Notes under the pieces: generated by a model
The model's database searches: none
What the model saw: only the letters and a program-made list of their open reading frames with translations
Told to the model about the DNA's origin: nothing
Source: Flavobacterium psychraerolatum
GTDB lineage: Bacteria; Bacteroidota; Bacteroidia; Flavobacteriales; Flavobacteriaceae
Assembly (NCBI RefSeq): GCF_025960985.1
Contig: NZ_JAOQMX010000041.1
Span: 1-41,448, forward strand
DNA length: 41,448 nt
Reading direction: 5' to 3'
In this document: positions 9,708 through 17,598 of the stretch, piece after piece
How the letters are laid out: each line of letters starts with the position of its first letter
Numbering within the stretch: position 1 is the first letter of the stretch
Position numbers and translations under genes: made by a program

Positions 9708-10751
9708 ATGGAAATAGAGAAAAAAGACATACGAGCTTTAAGCAAAGAACAATTGAGAGATTTTTTTGTAGCGAACGGAGATAAATCCTTTCGTGGTAAT
9801 CAAGTCTATGAATGGTTGTGGAGCAAAGGAGCACATAGCTTTGATGATATGACCAACCTAACCAAAGGGACAAGGAGTATGCTAGAAACTAATTTTGTGA
9901 TTAATCACATTAAAGTAGATACTATGCAAAGATCGGAAGATGGAACAGTCAAAAATGCACTTCGTTTGCATGATGGTTTAGTAGTAGAGTCTGTGTTGAT
10001 CCCAACCAAAACTAGAACGACTGCTTGTGTATCAAGTCAAGTAGGTTGCAGTTTGGATTGTAATTTTTGCGCAACTGCTCGATTGAAAAGAATGCGTAAT
10101 CTCGAGCCAGCCGAAATATACGATCAAGTAATTGCTATTGATAGAGAAAGTAAATTATATTACAATCACCCTCTTTCGAATATTGTTTTTATGGGAATGG
10201 GAGAGCCTTTGATGAATTATAATAATGTAATGAAGGCTATCGAAATGATTACATCTGAGGAAGGTTTGGGGATGTCGCCAAAACGTATTATGGTATCGAC
10301 TTCTGGAATTCCAAAAATGATTAAAAAAATGGCTGATGATGATGTGAAATTCAAACTAGCAGTTTCGTTACACTCGGCAATTGATGAGATAAGAGCTAGG
10401 ATTATGCCTTTTAGTGCTAATTTTCCTTTAGCAGACTTGAGAGAATCTTTGGAGTATTGGTATCGAAAAACAAAATCTAAAGTTTCATATGAATATGTAG
10501 TATGGAAAGGAATCAATGATAACCAGGAGTCAGTGGATGCTTTGGTTAAGTTTTGTAAATATGTTCCTTGCAAAGTGAATTTGATAGAGTATAACCCTAT
10601 TGATGATGGTGAATTTCAACAAGCATCTGAAGAAGCGACAAATGCATATATAAAAGGATTGCAAAATATAGGTATCGTTGTTAAAGTAAGACGTAGCCGA
10701 GGTAAAGATATTGATGCTGCTTGTGGGCAGTTAGCAAACAAAGAAGCTTAA
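9708..10751 (+). CDS. rlmN: 23S rRNA (adenine2503-C2) / tRNA methyltransferase RlmN
   Basis: 347 residues. A radical-SAM enzyme that methylates C2 of A2503 in 23S rRNA and A37 in some tRNAs. The CxxxCxxC cluster is Cys114, Cys118 and Cys121 ('GCSLDCNFC'). The two mechanistic cysteines are Cys107 ('TTACVSS', 7 residues before the cluster as in E. coli) and Cys339 ('DAACGQL'). The SAM-binding 'MGMGEPLMNYNNV' is at 162-174. The N-terminal helical domain (1-90) is normal and length is typical. The start at MEIEKKDIRAL agrees with family N-termini, though a promoter-like TAAATTTG ends just 4 bases upstream, implying a leaderless or nearly leaderless mRNA. A hairpin terminator follows, so it is probably monocistronic. 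Confidence 0.95.
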   Translation: MEIEKKDIRALSKEQLRDFFVANGDKSFRGNQVYEWLWSKGAHSFDDMTNLTKGTRSMLETNFVINHIKVDTMQRSEDGTVKNALRLHDGLVVESVLIPTKTRTTACVSSQVGCSLDCNFCATARLKRMRNLEPAEIYDQVIAIDRESKLYYNHPLSNIVFMGMGEPLMNYNNVMKAIEMITSEEGLGMSPKRIMVSTSGIPKMIKKMADDDVKFKLAVSLHSAIDEIRARIMPFSANFPLADLRESLEYWYRKTKSKVSYEYVVWKGINDNQESVDALVKFCKYVPCKVNLIEYNPIDDGEFQQASEEATNAYIKGLQNIGIVVKVRRSRGKDIDAACGQLANKEA

Positions 10752-10781
10752 TTTTAATTGAAATAAGTTTCAAGTAGGGTA

Positions 10782-10817
10782 CCCCCAAAAAGCAATTTGC
10801 TATTTGGGGGATTTTTT
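10782..10817 (+). terminator. Terminator after rlmN
   Basis: CCCCCAAA (10782-10789) pairs with TTTGGGGG (10803-10810), with inner pairing of AGCAA and TTGCT, then ATTTTTTA. A good rho-independent terminator. Confidence 0.85.
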
Positions 10818-10918
10818 ATAAACAATAGTTTGTCATTGTTTCAGTTTTTTTAACAAGAAAGAATGCTTTTTTTGTTATTTGGGAGTTATTTTATAGGTCC
10901 TCTTTTTATTAAAAACTG

Positions 10919-10926
10919 TATATTTG
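10919..10926 (+). promoter_or_regulatory. -7 promoter element of the polyprenyl synthase gene
   Basis: TATATTTG matches TAnnTTTG. It lies 8 bases before ATG 10935 and downstream of the alternative in-frame ATG at 10863, which is the main reason for choosing the later start. Confidence 0.6.
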
Positions 10927-10934
10927 AAACCGAA

Positions 10935-11912
10935 ATGAATGTTACCTCACAAATAAAACAACCTATCTTTGACGAAATGGAACTTTTTGAAAAAAAGTTC
11001 CGTGATTCTATGACTTCACAAGTAGCTTTGTTGAACCGTATTACCTATTATATTGTCAATAGGAAGGGGAAACAAATGCGACCGATGTTCGTTTTTTTGT
11101 GTGCCAAAATGGTTTCTCATGGCCATGTAAATGAGCGTACCTATCGTGGTGCATGTGTCATTGAATTGATTCATACGGCAACATTAGTACATGATGATGT
11201 GGTGGATGACAGTAATCGTCGTCGTGGTTTTTTCTCCATCAATGCGCTCTGGAAAAATAAAATAGCCGTTCTAGTGGGGGATTACTTGTTGTCAAAAGGG
11301 CTTTTGCTGTCAATAGATAATGAAGATTTTGATCTGCTGAAAATTATATCTGTTGCAGTTCGAGAAATGAGTGAAGGAGAACTACTCCAAATTGAAAAAG
11401 CAAGACGTCTCGATATCACTGAAGAGGTATATTATGAAATTATTCGAAAAAAAACAGCAACACTTATCGCTGCTTGCTGTGCTCTTGGTGCAAAATCGGT
11501 AATTGATGATAATGTACAAGTTGAGAATATTCGAAAATTTGGAGAATTGATTGGAATGGCTTTTCAAATTAAAGATGATTTGTTTGATTACTCTGATGAA
11601 GCCATCGGCAAGCCTACTGGTATCGATATCAAAGAACAAAAAATGACTCTTCCGTTAATTTATGTTCTTAATACGTGTACTGCAAAAGAAAAATCATGGT
11701 TGATTAATTCAATAAAAAATCATAATAAGGATAAAAAGCGCGTGAAAGAAGTTATTGCATTTGTGAAAAACAATAATGGTTTGGCTTATGCCGAAGATAA
11801 AATGATTGCATTTCAGCAAGAAGCGTTACAGATATTAGATAATTATCCAACATCTGATTTTAAAGATGCATTAGTCTTAATGGTTAATTATGTTATCGAA
11901 AGAAAAAAATAA
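10935..11912 (+). CDS. Polyprenyl (trans-isoprenyl) diphosphate synthase
   Basis: 325 residues with the chosen start MNVTSQIKQPIFDEM. The first aspartate-rich motif is 'HDDVVDD' (Asp87, Asp88, Asp91/92) followed by 'NRRRG'; the second is 'KDDLFDY' (Asp214, Asp215, Asp218). 'GKQMRP' (45-50) gives the isopentenyl-diphosphate-binding basic patch. It adds isopentenyl units to an allylic primer to make a long-chain diphosphate, most likely the octaprenyl/heptaprenyl side chain of menaquinone. The open frame extends 24 codons upstream to 10863, but those residues are unlike the family and are overrun by the TATATTTG promoter element at 10919-10926. IspB-like by family; the exact chain length cannot be read from the sequence. 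Confidence 0.9.
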   Translation: MNVTSQIKQPIFDEMELFEKKFRDSMTSQVALLNRITYYIVNRKGKQMRPMFVFLCAKMVSHGHVNERTYRGACVIELIHTATLVHDDVVDDSNRRRGFFSINALWKNKIAVLVGDYLLSKGLLLSIDNEDFDLLKIISVAVREMSEGELLQIEKARRLDITEEVYYEIIRKKTATLIAACCALGAKSVIDDNVQVENIRKFGELIGMAFQIKDDLFDYSDEAIGKPTGIDIKEQKMTLPLIYVLNTCTAKEKSWLINSIKNHNKDKKRVKEVIAFVKNNNGLAYAEDKMIAFQQEALQILDNYPTSDFKDALVLMVNYVIERKK

Positions 11913-11973
11913 CGTATACTTTTCATCTTATTCATTACTATTTTATTTATCGTTTTATCTTTGGATTTTGAAA

Positions 11974-12003
11974 TTGAAATTGAATTTTGAAATCGTAACT
12001 TTG
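11974..12003 (+). promoter_or_regulatory. dnaG promoter (TTG / N19 / TAACTTTG)
   Basis: TTG at 11974-11976, a 19-base spacer and TAACTTTG at 11996-12003 fit the flavobacterial -33/-7 consensus. It lies 29 bases before the TTG start codon of dnaG. Confidence 0.6.
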
Positions 12004-12032
12004 TACTATTATAATTTTTACCCCAAAATATT

Positions 12033-14003
12033 TTGATTTCTAAAGCGACCATTGATTCTGTTTTTGAAACTGCTCGAGTAGAGGAGGTTATTGGTGATTT
12101 TGTTCATTTAAAACGCGCCGGTAGTAATTTTAAAGGATTGAGTCCGTTCTCAGATGAGCGCTCTCCTTCGTTCATGGTATCACCTGCCAAAGGAATTTGG
12201 AAAGATTTTAGTTCTGGAAAAGGGGGGAATTCAATTGCTTTTATCATGGAGCACGAACATTTTACCTATCCAGAGGCGATTCGTTATTTGGCCAAAAAAT
12301 ACAATATCGAAATCGAAGAAACAGAGCAAACCAATGAAGAAAAAGCAAATATGGATGCTCGTGAGAGTATGTATTTGGTATCTGAATTTGCAAAAAACTA
12401 TTTTTACTCAACACTTTTGAAAACAGAAGAAGGTAAGGCAATTGGATTGTCTTATTTTAAAGAACGTGGTTTTACAAGTGCAACTATTGAGAAATTTAGT
12501 TTAGGTTATTCTCCAGAAAGCTGGGATGCCTTCACCAAAGAAGCTTTGGGTAAGGGGTATAAGTTGGAGTTTCTTGAAAGTACAGGTTTAACTATCCCTA
12601 GAGAGGATAGACCTTTTGACCGATTCAAAGGGCGTGTGATGTTTCCTATTCAAAGCATGTCTGGGAGAACATTGGGTTTTGGAGGTCGAATCTTGACAAA
12701 TGATAAAAAAGCTGCGAAGTACCTCAATTCACCCGAAAGTGATTTGTACCATAAAAGTAAAGTTTTGTATGGTATTTTTCAAGCCAAACAATCCATCGCC
12801 AAACTGAATAATTGTTATTTGGTCGAAGGATATACAGATGTTATTCAATTCAACCAATCTGGTATCGAAAACGTTGTGGCCTCTTCTGGTACTGCGTTAA
12901 CCCCTGATCAAATTCGATTGATAAACCGTTTAACCAAGAACATAACTGTTTTGTTTGATGGTGATGCCGCAGGTTTGCGCGCTTCTGTACGTGGAGTTGA
13001 TATGATTCTAGAAGAAGGAATGAATGTCAAAGTTTGTACGTTTCCTGATGGAGAAGATCCAGATAGTTATGCTCGAAAAACATCTCACGATGATTTGATT
13101 CTTTATTTAGAAAATAATGCAAAGGATTTTATTCAATTCAAAGCATCGCTATTGATGAATGAGGCCAAAAATGACCCGATTAAAAAGGCCGATTTGATAC
13201 GTGATATGGTAACGAGTATTTCTAAAATTCCAGACCGTATCCAGCGTGAGATTTACATCCAAGAATGTTCTCGCATTATGGATATTTCAGAGCAGGTTTT
13301 AGTAAGCACTTTGGCGCAATTAACACAAAAAGATGTAGCCGAGGTCGAAAAGAAATATAAAAAAGAGCATAAGACATTTGAGGTTTTAAAAAATGAGGAT
13401 CCAGAGTCTTTAGAAAAAGTAGATATTTTATATCGCTTGGAAAGAAAGATTATTGAAATCTTACTTCTTTATGGTAATAAGGAGGAAGAATTTGAGGATA
13501 CTTTTATGAAAACTAATGAAGATGGTGATATTGTAAATGTAGTTGAGAAAAAAAGCTTGAAGGTTTTTTATCGAATTTATCTTAGTCTGCAAGAAGATGA
13601 GGTAGAGTTGGCAAATCCCTTATTCAGAGCAATTTTTAATGACTTGATTAATCATTACTTACAAAATGAAACCTTTAGTTTAGAACAATATTTAATGTAT
13701 TTGCCAACGGAGTATGCGCAAGAGGTAACCGATATCTTAATGGAAGATGAAAAACTGACGCTGCACGATTGGGAAGGACAAAATATTTTCCCGAAATACA
13801 AAAAAGATACAATTGCTCAAAATGTAAGCGAGACCATTTTGACAATGCGTTGGTATTTGGTTGGGAGTATTATAGAGGAATTAAAAAACTCCATATTACC
13901 TGATGCAGATAATACGGAGTCTATTTCAATGATTATGGATTACAATACCTTAACAACTGCTTTTTCAAAGAAATTAGGTAGAGTAATGTCTCGTTTTAGT
14001 TAA
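12033..14003 (+). CDS. dnaG: DNA primase DnaG lacking the zinc-ribbon ligands
   Basis: 656 residues, TTG start (MISKATIDSVFETARVEEVIGDF). It makes RNA primers for replication. The N-terminal CHC2-type domain is present in outline ('KGLSPFSDERSPSFMVSP' at 34-51, then 'WKDFSSGKGGN'), but the four expected zinc ligands read Ser37, Ser40, Asp58 and Ser61, so no zinc can bind there in the usual way. The catalytic TOPRIM region is intact: 'YLVEGYTDV' carries the key Glu and 'LFDGDAAG' the DxD. The C-terminal third is probably the helicase-binding domain but is poorly conserved. Promoter TAACTTTG sits 29 bases upstream. The stop codon overlaps by 3 bases the stop of the convergent response regulator. 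The family call is secure; loss of zinc ligands is probably a lineage trait, not decay. Confidence 0.95.
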   Translation: MISKATIDSVFETARVEEVIGDFVHLKRAGSNFKGLSPFSDERSPSFMVSPAKGIWKDFSSGKGGNSIAFIMEHEHFTYPEAIRYLAKKYNIEIEETEQTNEEKANMDARESMYLVSEFAKNYFYSTLLKTEEGKAIGLSYFKERGFTSATIEKFSLGYSPESWDAFTKEALGKGYKLEFLESTGLTIPREDRPFDRFKGRVMFPIQSMSGRTLGFGGRILTNDKKAAKYLNSPESDLYHKSKVLYGIFQAKQSIAKLNNCYLVEGYTDVIQFNQSGIENVVASSGTALTPDQIRLINRLTKNITVLFDGDAAGLRASVRGVDMILEEGMNVKVCTFPDGEDPDSYARKTSHDDLILYLENNAKDFIQFKASLLMNEAKNDPIKKADLIRDMVTSISKIPDRIQREIYIQECSRIMDISEQVLVSTLAQLTQKDVAEVEKKYKKEHKTFEVLKNEDPESLEKVDILYRLERKIIEILLLYGNKEEEFEDTFMKTNEDGDIVNVVEKKSLKVFYRIYLSLQEDEVELANPLFRAIFNDLINHYLQNETFSLEQYLMYLPTEYAQEVTDILMEDEKLTLHDWEGQNIFPKYKKDTIAQNVSETILTMRWYLVGSIIEELKNSILPDADNTESISMIMDYNTLTTAFSKKLGRVMSRFS

Positions 14004-14629
14004 ACGATTTCAAGTTTTTTAGCTTTCTCAACTAAGTCAACAAGATTAGTAACATTCAATTTTGTAAGTAATCTTAATTTGTAAGTACTAATTGTCTTTT
14101 CATTCAATCCTAAAATTGTTGCAATCTCGTGGTTCTTTTTACCTCCACTCAAATAGCGTAATACTTCAACCTCACGGTTGGATAATTTTCTGTACAAACG
14201 TTCGCTTTTACTTTGTTTAGCAATAAGAGCTAAATTTTTCTTAACGGTTTCATTCATAATGATTTTTCCTTGATGCACTTTAATAATAGACTGTCCAAGT
14301 GTTTCAAGTTTTTCTTTCTTGTGTACGTATCCAGATACACCTGCTTTGATCGCATTTGGAGCATAAATTTGCTCAGAAAGACTACTGAAAATAATAATTT
14401 TAGTTTTTGGAAAATTCTTCAAGATCGATTTGATTTCAAAAATACTAGCAAGTCCTTCTAATTCAAGATCTAATATTAGAACATCAATTTCTTTTGTAAG
14501 AAGAATGTCTCTAATCATTAAAAAACTACCTACATTGGCAGTTATTGATATATCTGCATTGTCTTTGAAATAGGATTTTACTCCAAAATGCACTACTGGT
14601 AAGCTATCAGCTAAACAAACTTTTATCAT
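14000..14629 (-). CDS. LuxR/NarL-type response regulator
   Basis: 209 residues. Receiver domain at about 1-120 with phosphoacceptor Asp54 ('LILDLEL'), Ser82/Ser83 as the Thr/Ser switch and Lys104 ('VHKKE'). The usual acidic pair at the start of the receiver is reduced to one (Ala7-Asp8), which may weaken Mg binding. The LuxR helix-turn-helix is at about 147-205 ('LSNREVEVLRYLSGGKKNHEIA', then 'LNEKTISTYKLRL', 'LNVTNLVDLV'). No sensor kinase is adjacent, so it is an orphan here. The ATG is immediately preceded by two copies of a 15-base direct repeat. Its tail overlaps dnaG tail to tail with no room for a terminator. The target genes are unknown. Confidence 0.88.
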   Translation of the reverse strand: MIKVCLADSLPVVHFGVKSYFKDNADISITANVGSFLMIRDILLTKEIDVLILDLELEGLASIFEIKSILKNFPKTKIIIFSSLSEQIYAPNAIKAGVSGYVHKKEKLETLGQSIIKVHQGKIIMNETVKKNLALIAKQSKSERLYRKLSNREVEVLRYLSGGKKNHEIATILGLNEKTISTYKLRLLTKLNVTNLVDLVEKAKKLEIV

Positions 14630-14661
14630 GGTATTTAATTTATTTGTGGTATTTAATTTAT
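14629..14661. repeat. 15-bp direct repeat (18-bp period) at the start of the response-regulator gene
   Basis: TGGTATTTAATTTAT occurs at 14629-14643 and again at 14647-14661. On the coding (minus) strand this lies directly before the ATG, in the leader. It could be an operator or a leader element; chance in AT-rich DNA is possible but the match is exact over 15 bases. Confidence 0.5.
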
Positions 14662-14754
14662 ATTAATTTTTATATCAGTTTAAGAATCAGTTGTTTAATT
14701 AGAATATAAAGTTAGTAAAAAAAACTTACAAAACAAGTTTTTCATACAAAATAT

Positions 14755-15555
14755 TTATATTTTGTTAATTTTACAAACTGGTATTGGGTTCATTTTGTGT
14801 TGGTTAGCTCTGTTAAGGCGTTGGTAGATTTCAAAAACTTCTTTTTCTCTTTCTGTAAAGTTTTCAATAGATTTATTGTGTTCTAATACTAACATAGCCC
14901 ATTCTAGTTCGTCATAACTGGCTCCCAATTGTTGTTCGTCTGTTTTTTCATCTCCGAATAATCCGTCCGAAGGTTGTGCTTTTAATATCGACTCTGGGAC
15001 TTTTAAATAAGTAGCTAAAGCAAAGACTTCCGATTTCATTAAATCTGCAATTGGGCTTATATCTACTCCTCCATCACCATATTTGGTATAGAATCCAACT
15101 CCAAAATCTTCTACTTTGTTTCCTGTACCAGCTACAAGTAATCCATGTACACCTGCATGATAGTATAGGGTAGTCATCCTCAATCTGGCACGAGTGTTGG
15201 CAAGTGTTAATTGTAATTTTGACTCTTCAAAATCTGCAGGAACCTGACTTTTGAAAGTTTCAAAAATAGGCGTCAAGTCCGTTTCTATATTAGAAACATT
15301 TGGGAAACGACTTTTTAATTGTTCTATATGTTCACGACCGCGACTTACATGGTCTTTATGTTGGTGGATTGGCATTTCAACGCAAACTACTTGTAAACCG
15401 GTTTGTGCACATAATGTAGAAGTTAATGCAGAATCAACTCCGCCTGAAATTCCGATTACAAATCCGTTCACTTTTGCTGTTGTTGCGTAATTTTTTAACC
15501 AGTTGACAATGTGATTGTTTACTTTTGCGACTTCAGTGGTATTTTTTTTAGTCAT
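14755..15555 (-). CDS. nadE: Ammonia-dependent NAD+ synthase NadE
   Basis: 266 residues from the chosen start MTKKNTTEVAKVNNHIVNWL. It converts nicotinic acid adenine dinucleotide to NAD+ using ATP and ammonia. The PP-loop ATP-binding motif 'GISGGVDSALT' is at 35-45, with 'GTGNKVEDFGVGFYTKYGDGGVD' in the middle and 'PSDGLFGDEKTDEQQLG' near the C-terminus, all typical. There is no glutaminase domain, so this is the short ammonia-using form. The open frame runs upstream by 66 codons, but that part is low-complexity, unlike the family, and crosses the gldB promoter and coding start, so it was rejected. A candidate promoter (TAAATTTG on the minus strand, 15644-15637) lies about 82 bases upstream. 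Confidence 0.93.
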   Translation of the reverse strand: MTKKNTTEVAKVNNHIVNWLKNYATTAKVNGFVIGISGGVDSALTSTLCAQTGLQVVCVEMPIHQHKDHVSRGREHIEQLKSRFPNVSNIETDLTPIFETFKSQVPADFEESKLQLTLANTRARLRMTTLYYHAGVHGLLVAGTGNKVEDFGVGFYTKYGDGGVDISPIADLMKSEVFALATYLKVPESILKAQPSDGLFGDEKTDEQQLGASYDELEWAMLVLEHNKSIENFTEREKEVFEIYQRLNRANQHKMNPIPVCKINKI

Positions 15556-15586
15556 AATTGTTTCAGTTTTAAAAAGCAGGAATATG

Positions 15587-15594
15587 TATATTTG
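15587..15594 (+). promoter_or_regulatory. -7 promoter element of gldB
   Basis: TATATTTG followed by C matches TAnnTTTG. It predicts a start near 15600 and a gldB leader of about 55 bases. Confidence 0.55.
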
Positions 15595-15636
15595 CACACA
15601 ATTGTTGGTGTGTAACAAATAGTAGTTTATTCGTGA

Positions 15637-15644
15637 CAAATTTA
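15637..15644 (-). promoter_or_regulatory. -7 promoter element of nadE
   Basis: Read on the minus strand this is TAAATTTG. It predicts a nadE start near 15632, inside the gldB leader, so the divergent transcripts would overlap. No convincing -33 TTG is seen, so confidence is limited. Confidence 0.4.
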
Positions 15645-15655
15645 AATAAAATAAA

Positions 15656-16612
15656 ATGAAATTATATTGTATTCCAATTCTTATCTGTCTGTTTTTGTTA
15701 TCTTGTGATAAAAATAACAAAATCGAGAATAATATTAAGGATATTTCTGTCATTGTGAAGACAGAACGTTTTGATAAAGCGTTCTTTGAGGCTTCTCCTG
15801 ATGATTTAGGAAAATTAAAAAAGGAGTACCCATTGTTTTTTCCAATCGGTATTGATGATGCTATTTGGGTGGAGAAAATGGAAAACCCACAATGGAGAGA
15901 GCTTTATAAAGAAGTTCAAAAAAAGTATCGTAATTTTGATGTAGAGGAAAAAAATTTTGAAAAACTGTTTCAGCACATTAAATATTATTTTCCAGAAACT
16001 AAAATACCAAAAGTGGTTACCGTGATTTCTGATATGGATTACAATAATAAAGTAATTTACGCTGACAGTTTGGTAGTGGTCGCTTTGGAAATGTACTTGG
16101 GTAAAGAACATCGGTTTTATGAATTTCCAAATTACATCAAGCAAAATTTTGAAGAAAATCAAATAATGCCCGATGTAGTTTCTAGTTTTTTTAGTTATAA
16201 AGTACAACCGAATCAAGAGAAAAGCTTGCTTTCAAAAATGATATATGCAGGTAAAGAATTGTATTTGAAAGATAAATTAATTCCATCATCTACTGATTCA
16301 GATAAAGTAGGTTATACTCCAGAGCAACTCATTTGGTGTCAAGAAAATGAGCAGTATATGTGGGAGTACTTTATAGAAAAACAATTATTGTATAGTGATG
16401 ATGCAAAACTAGCTTCTCGTTTTGTGAATTCTGCTCCATTTTCAAAGTTTTATCTTGAAATAGATAATGAGAGTCCAGGGCAAGTAGGGGCATGGATTGG
16501 ATGGCAAATTGTACGTTCCTATATGGATAATAATACAACAACATTGCAAGAGCTTTTTAAAATGAATGCCAAAGAGTTATTCGAAAAATCAAAATATAAA
16601 CCTAAGAAATAA
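15656..16612 (+). CDS. gldB: Gliding motility lipoprotein GldB
   Basis: 318 residues. Lipoprotein signal 'MKLYCIPILICLFLLSC' with lipobox LLSC and Cys17. The body carries the GldB family pattern: 'VKTERFDKAFFE' near residue 40, 'YPLFFPIGIDDAIWV' near 60, and 'SPGQVGAWIGWQIVRSYM' near the C-terminus, with a distant resemblance to zinc-protease-like lipoproteins. GldB is required for gliding and for assembly or stability of the Gld/T9SS motor in flavobacteria. The stop overlaps the gldC ATG by one base, a classic coupled pair, as in F. johnsoniae. Promoter TATATTTG lies about 62 bases upstream and the gene is divergent from nadE. Confidence 0.93.
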   Translation: MKLYCIPILICLFLLSCDKNNKIENNIKDISVIVKTERFDKAFFEASPDDLGKLKKEYPLFFPIGIDDAIWVEKMENPQWRELYKEVQKKYRNFDVEEKNFEKLFQHIKYYFPETKIPKVVTVISDMDYNNKVIYADSLVVVALEMYLGKEHRFYEFPNYIKQNFEENQIMPDVVSSFFSYKVQPNQEKSLLSKMIYAGKELYLKDKLIPSSTDSDKVGYTPEQLIWCQENEQYMWEYFIEKQLLYSDDAKLASRFVNSAPFSKFYLEIDNESPGQVGAWIGWQIVRSYMDNNTTTLQELFKMNAKELFEKSKYKPKK

Positions 16613-16950
16613 TGTCAAATAAAAATAGATCAGAAATAAATTTTCTTGTAGAATTAGATGATAACAAAGTGCCTGAAAGGTTAATGTGGTCTGCTAAAGA
16701 TGGCGGCGTACAATTGGAAGAGGCTAAAGCGATTATGTTGTCAATTTGGGATGCTAAGGCCAAAGAAAGTATGCGTATTGATTTGTGGACCAAAGATATG
16801 CCAGTTGATGAAATGAAAATATTTTTTCATCAAACATTAGTAGCGATGTCAGATACTTTTCATCGCGCTACAGGTGACGAGAAGATGTCGGCTACTATGA
16901 AAGATTTTTGTGCGTATTTTGCAGAAAAATTAGAATTAAAAGCAGAGTAA
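16612..16950 (+). CDS. gldC: Gliding motility protein GldC
   Basis: 112 residues with no signal peptide, so cytoplasmic. The sequence ('VELDDNKVPERLMWSAKDGG', 'RIDLWTKDMPVDEMKIFF') matches the GldC family, which always sits behind gldB in flavobacteria. GldC enhances gliding but is not essential for it in F. johnsoniae. The ATG overlaps the gldB TAA by one base, so translation is coupled. A terminator follows 45 bases later. Confidence 0.93.
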   Translation: MSNKNRSEINFLVELDDNKVPERLMWSAKDGGVQLEEAKAIMLSIWDAKAKESMRIDLWTKDMPVDEMKIFFHQTLVAMSDTFHRATGDEKMSATMKDFCAYFAEKLELKAE

Positions 16951-16994
16951 TAGTTTCTGTTACTATATAGGTATACAGACTAACTTGGATTGTA

Positions 16995-17034
16995 AAAAAC
17001 CCCAGATGAAATTTTGATACTTCTGGGGTTTTTT
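16995..17034 (+). terminator. Terminator after gldBC
   Basis: AAACCCCAGA (16997-17006) pairs with TCTGGGGTTT (17022-17031), followed by a run of T. It ends the gldB-gldC operon. Confidence 0.85.
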
Positions 17035-17142
17035 ATGTTGTACTGTTATGCAAGTTTATTACTGTAATTTAGTCTGATGTTTTTTTTGGATCTTTATAAA
17101 GTTTTTGTAACTTACTGGTATATAAATCAATACTGTAAAGCT

Positions 17143-17511
17143 ATGAAAAATGTAAAATTACTTTTGTTCGGACTGGTCTTCTTTTCCTTTATGCTGACTT
17201 CTTGTAATAAAAAACGAAATAAATTGGAGCAATCTTGGAAAGTTACTGAAGTGGTTGATAAAGTACCATTATCAGATTCTGTGAAGAATGATATTCTTGA
17301 AAAAGGAAACTTGACTTTTGCTGATAAAGGGGTTGTAAATGGCCATCTAGAACGTGATTTTGTTGATGGCGTATATCATATAGAGGATAAAGGGAAGACA
17401 GTGACTATAAAGGATGAAACAGGGACCCCTTTCACATTTACAAGTACTATAGATGAGGATAAATTAGTTTTAGAAAATGATGATATTAAATTTGTCTTTT
17501 CGAAAAAATAG
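17143..17511 (+). CDS. Small putative lipoprotein, lipocalin-like
   Basis: 122 residues from the chosen start MKNVKLLLFGLVFF. Signal peptide ending in lipobox LTSC (Cys23). The mature part starts with an Asn/Lys linker (NKKRNKLEQSW) and then short beta-strand segments ('WKVTEVVDK', 'GNLTFADKGVVNGH', 'DGVYHIEDKGKTVTIKD', 'DKLVLENDDIKFVFSK'). This pattern resembles the small lipocalin-like lipoproteins common in Bacteroidota, but I do not recognise a specific family and assign no function. The open frame starts 22 codons earlier at 17077, but those residues precede the signal peptide and are probably untranslated. It has its own terminator, shared with engB. Confidence 0.75.
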   Translation: MKNVKLLLFGLVFFSFMLTSCNKKRNKLEQSWKVTEVVDKVPLSDSVKNDILEKGNLTFADKGVVNGHLERDFVDGVYHIEDKGKTVTIKDETGTPFTFTSTIDEDKLVLENDDIKFVFSKK

Positions 17512-17530
17512 AAATGTCTGGTTATGAATC

Positions 17531-17573
17531 ATAAAAAACCCAAAAAACAAATTTTGTTTTTTGGGTTTTTGTA
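17531..17573. terminator. Bidirectional terminator between the lipoprotein gene and engB
   Basis: AAAAACCCAAAAAACAAA pairs with TTTGTTTTTTGGGTTTTT (arms about 17534-17551 and 17553-17570). The stem has A-runs on the left and T-runs on the right, so it can serve both the plus-strand lipoprotein gene and the convergent engB. Confidence 0.85.
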
Positions 17574-17598
17574 TAATATCTAAATCAATAATTTAAAA

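Noticed and set aside
10863..10934. Earlier ATG for the polyprenyl synthase
   Set aside because: A TATATTTG promoter element lies between it and the family-like start at 10935.
12154..12420. Alternative-frame open frame at the start of dnaG
   Set aside because: It overlaps the strongly supported dnaG N-terminal domain and has no family features.
15556..15753. 66-codon N-terminal extension of nadE
   Set aside because: It is low-complexity, unlike any NAD synthase N-terminus, and crosses the gldB promoter and signal peptide coding region.
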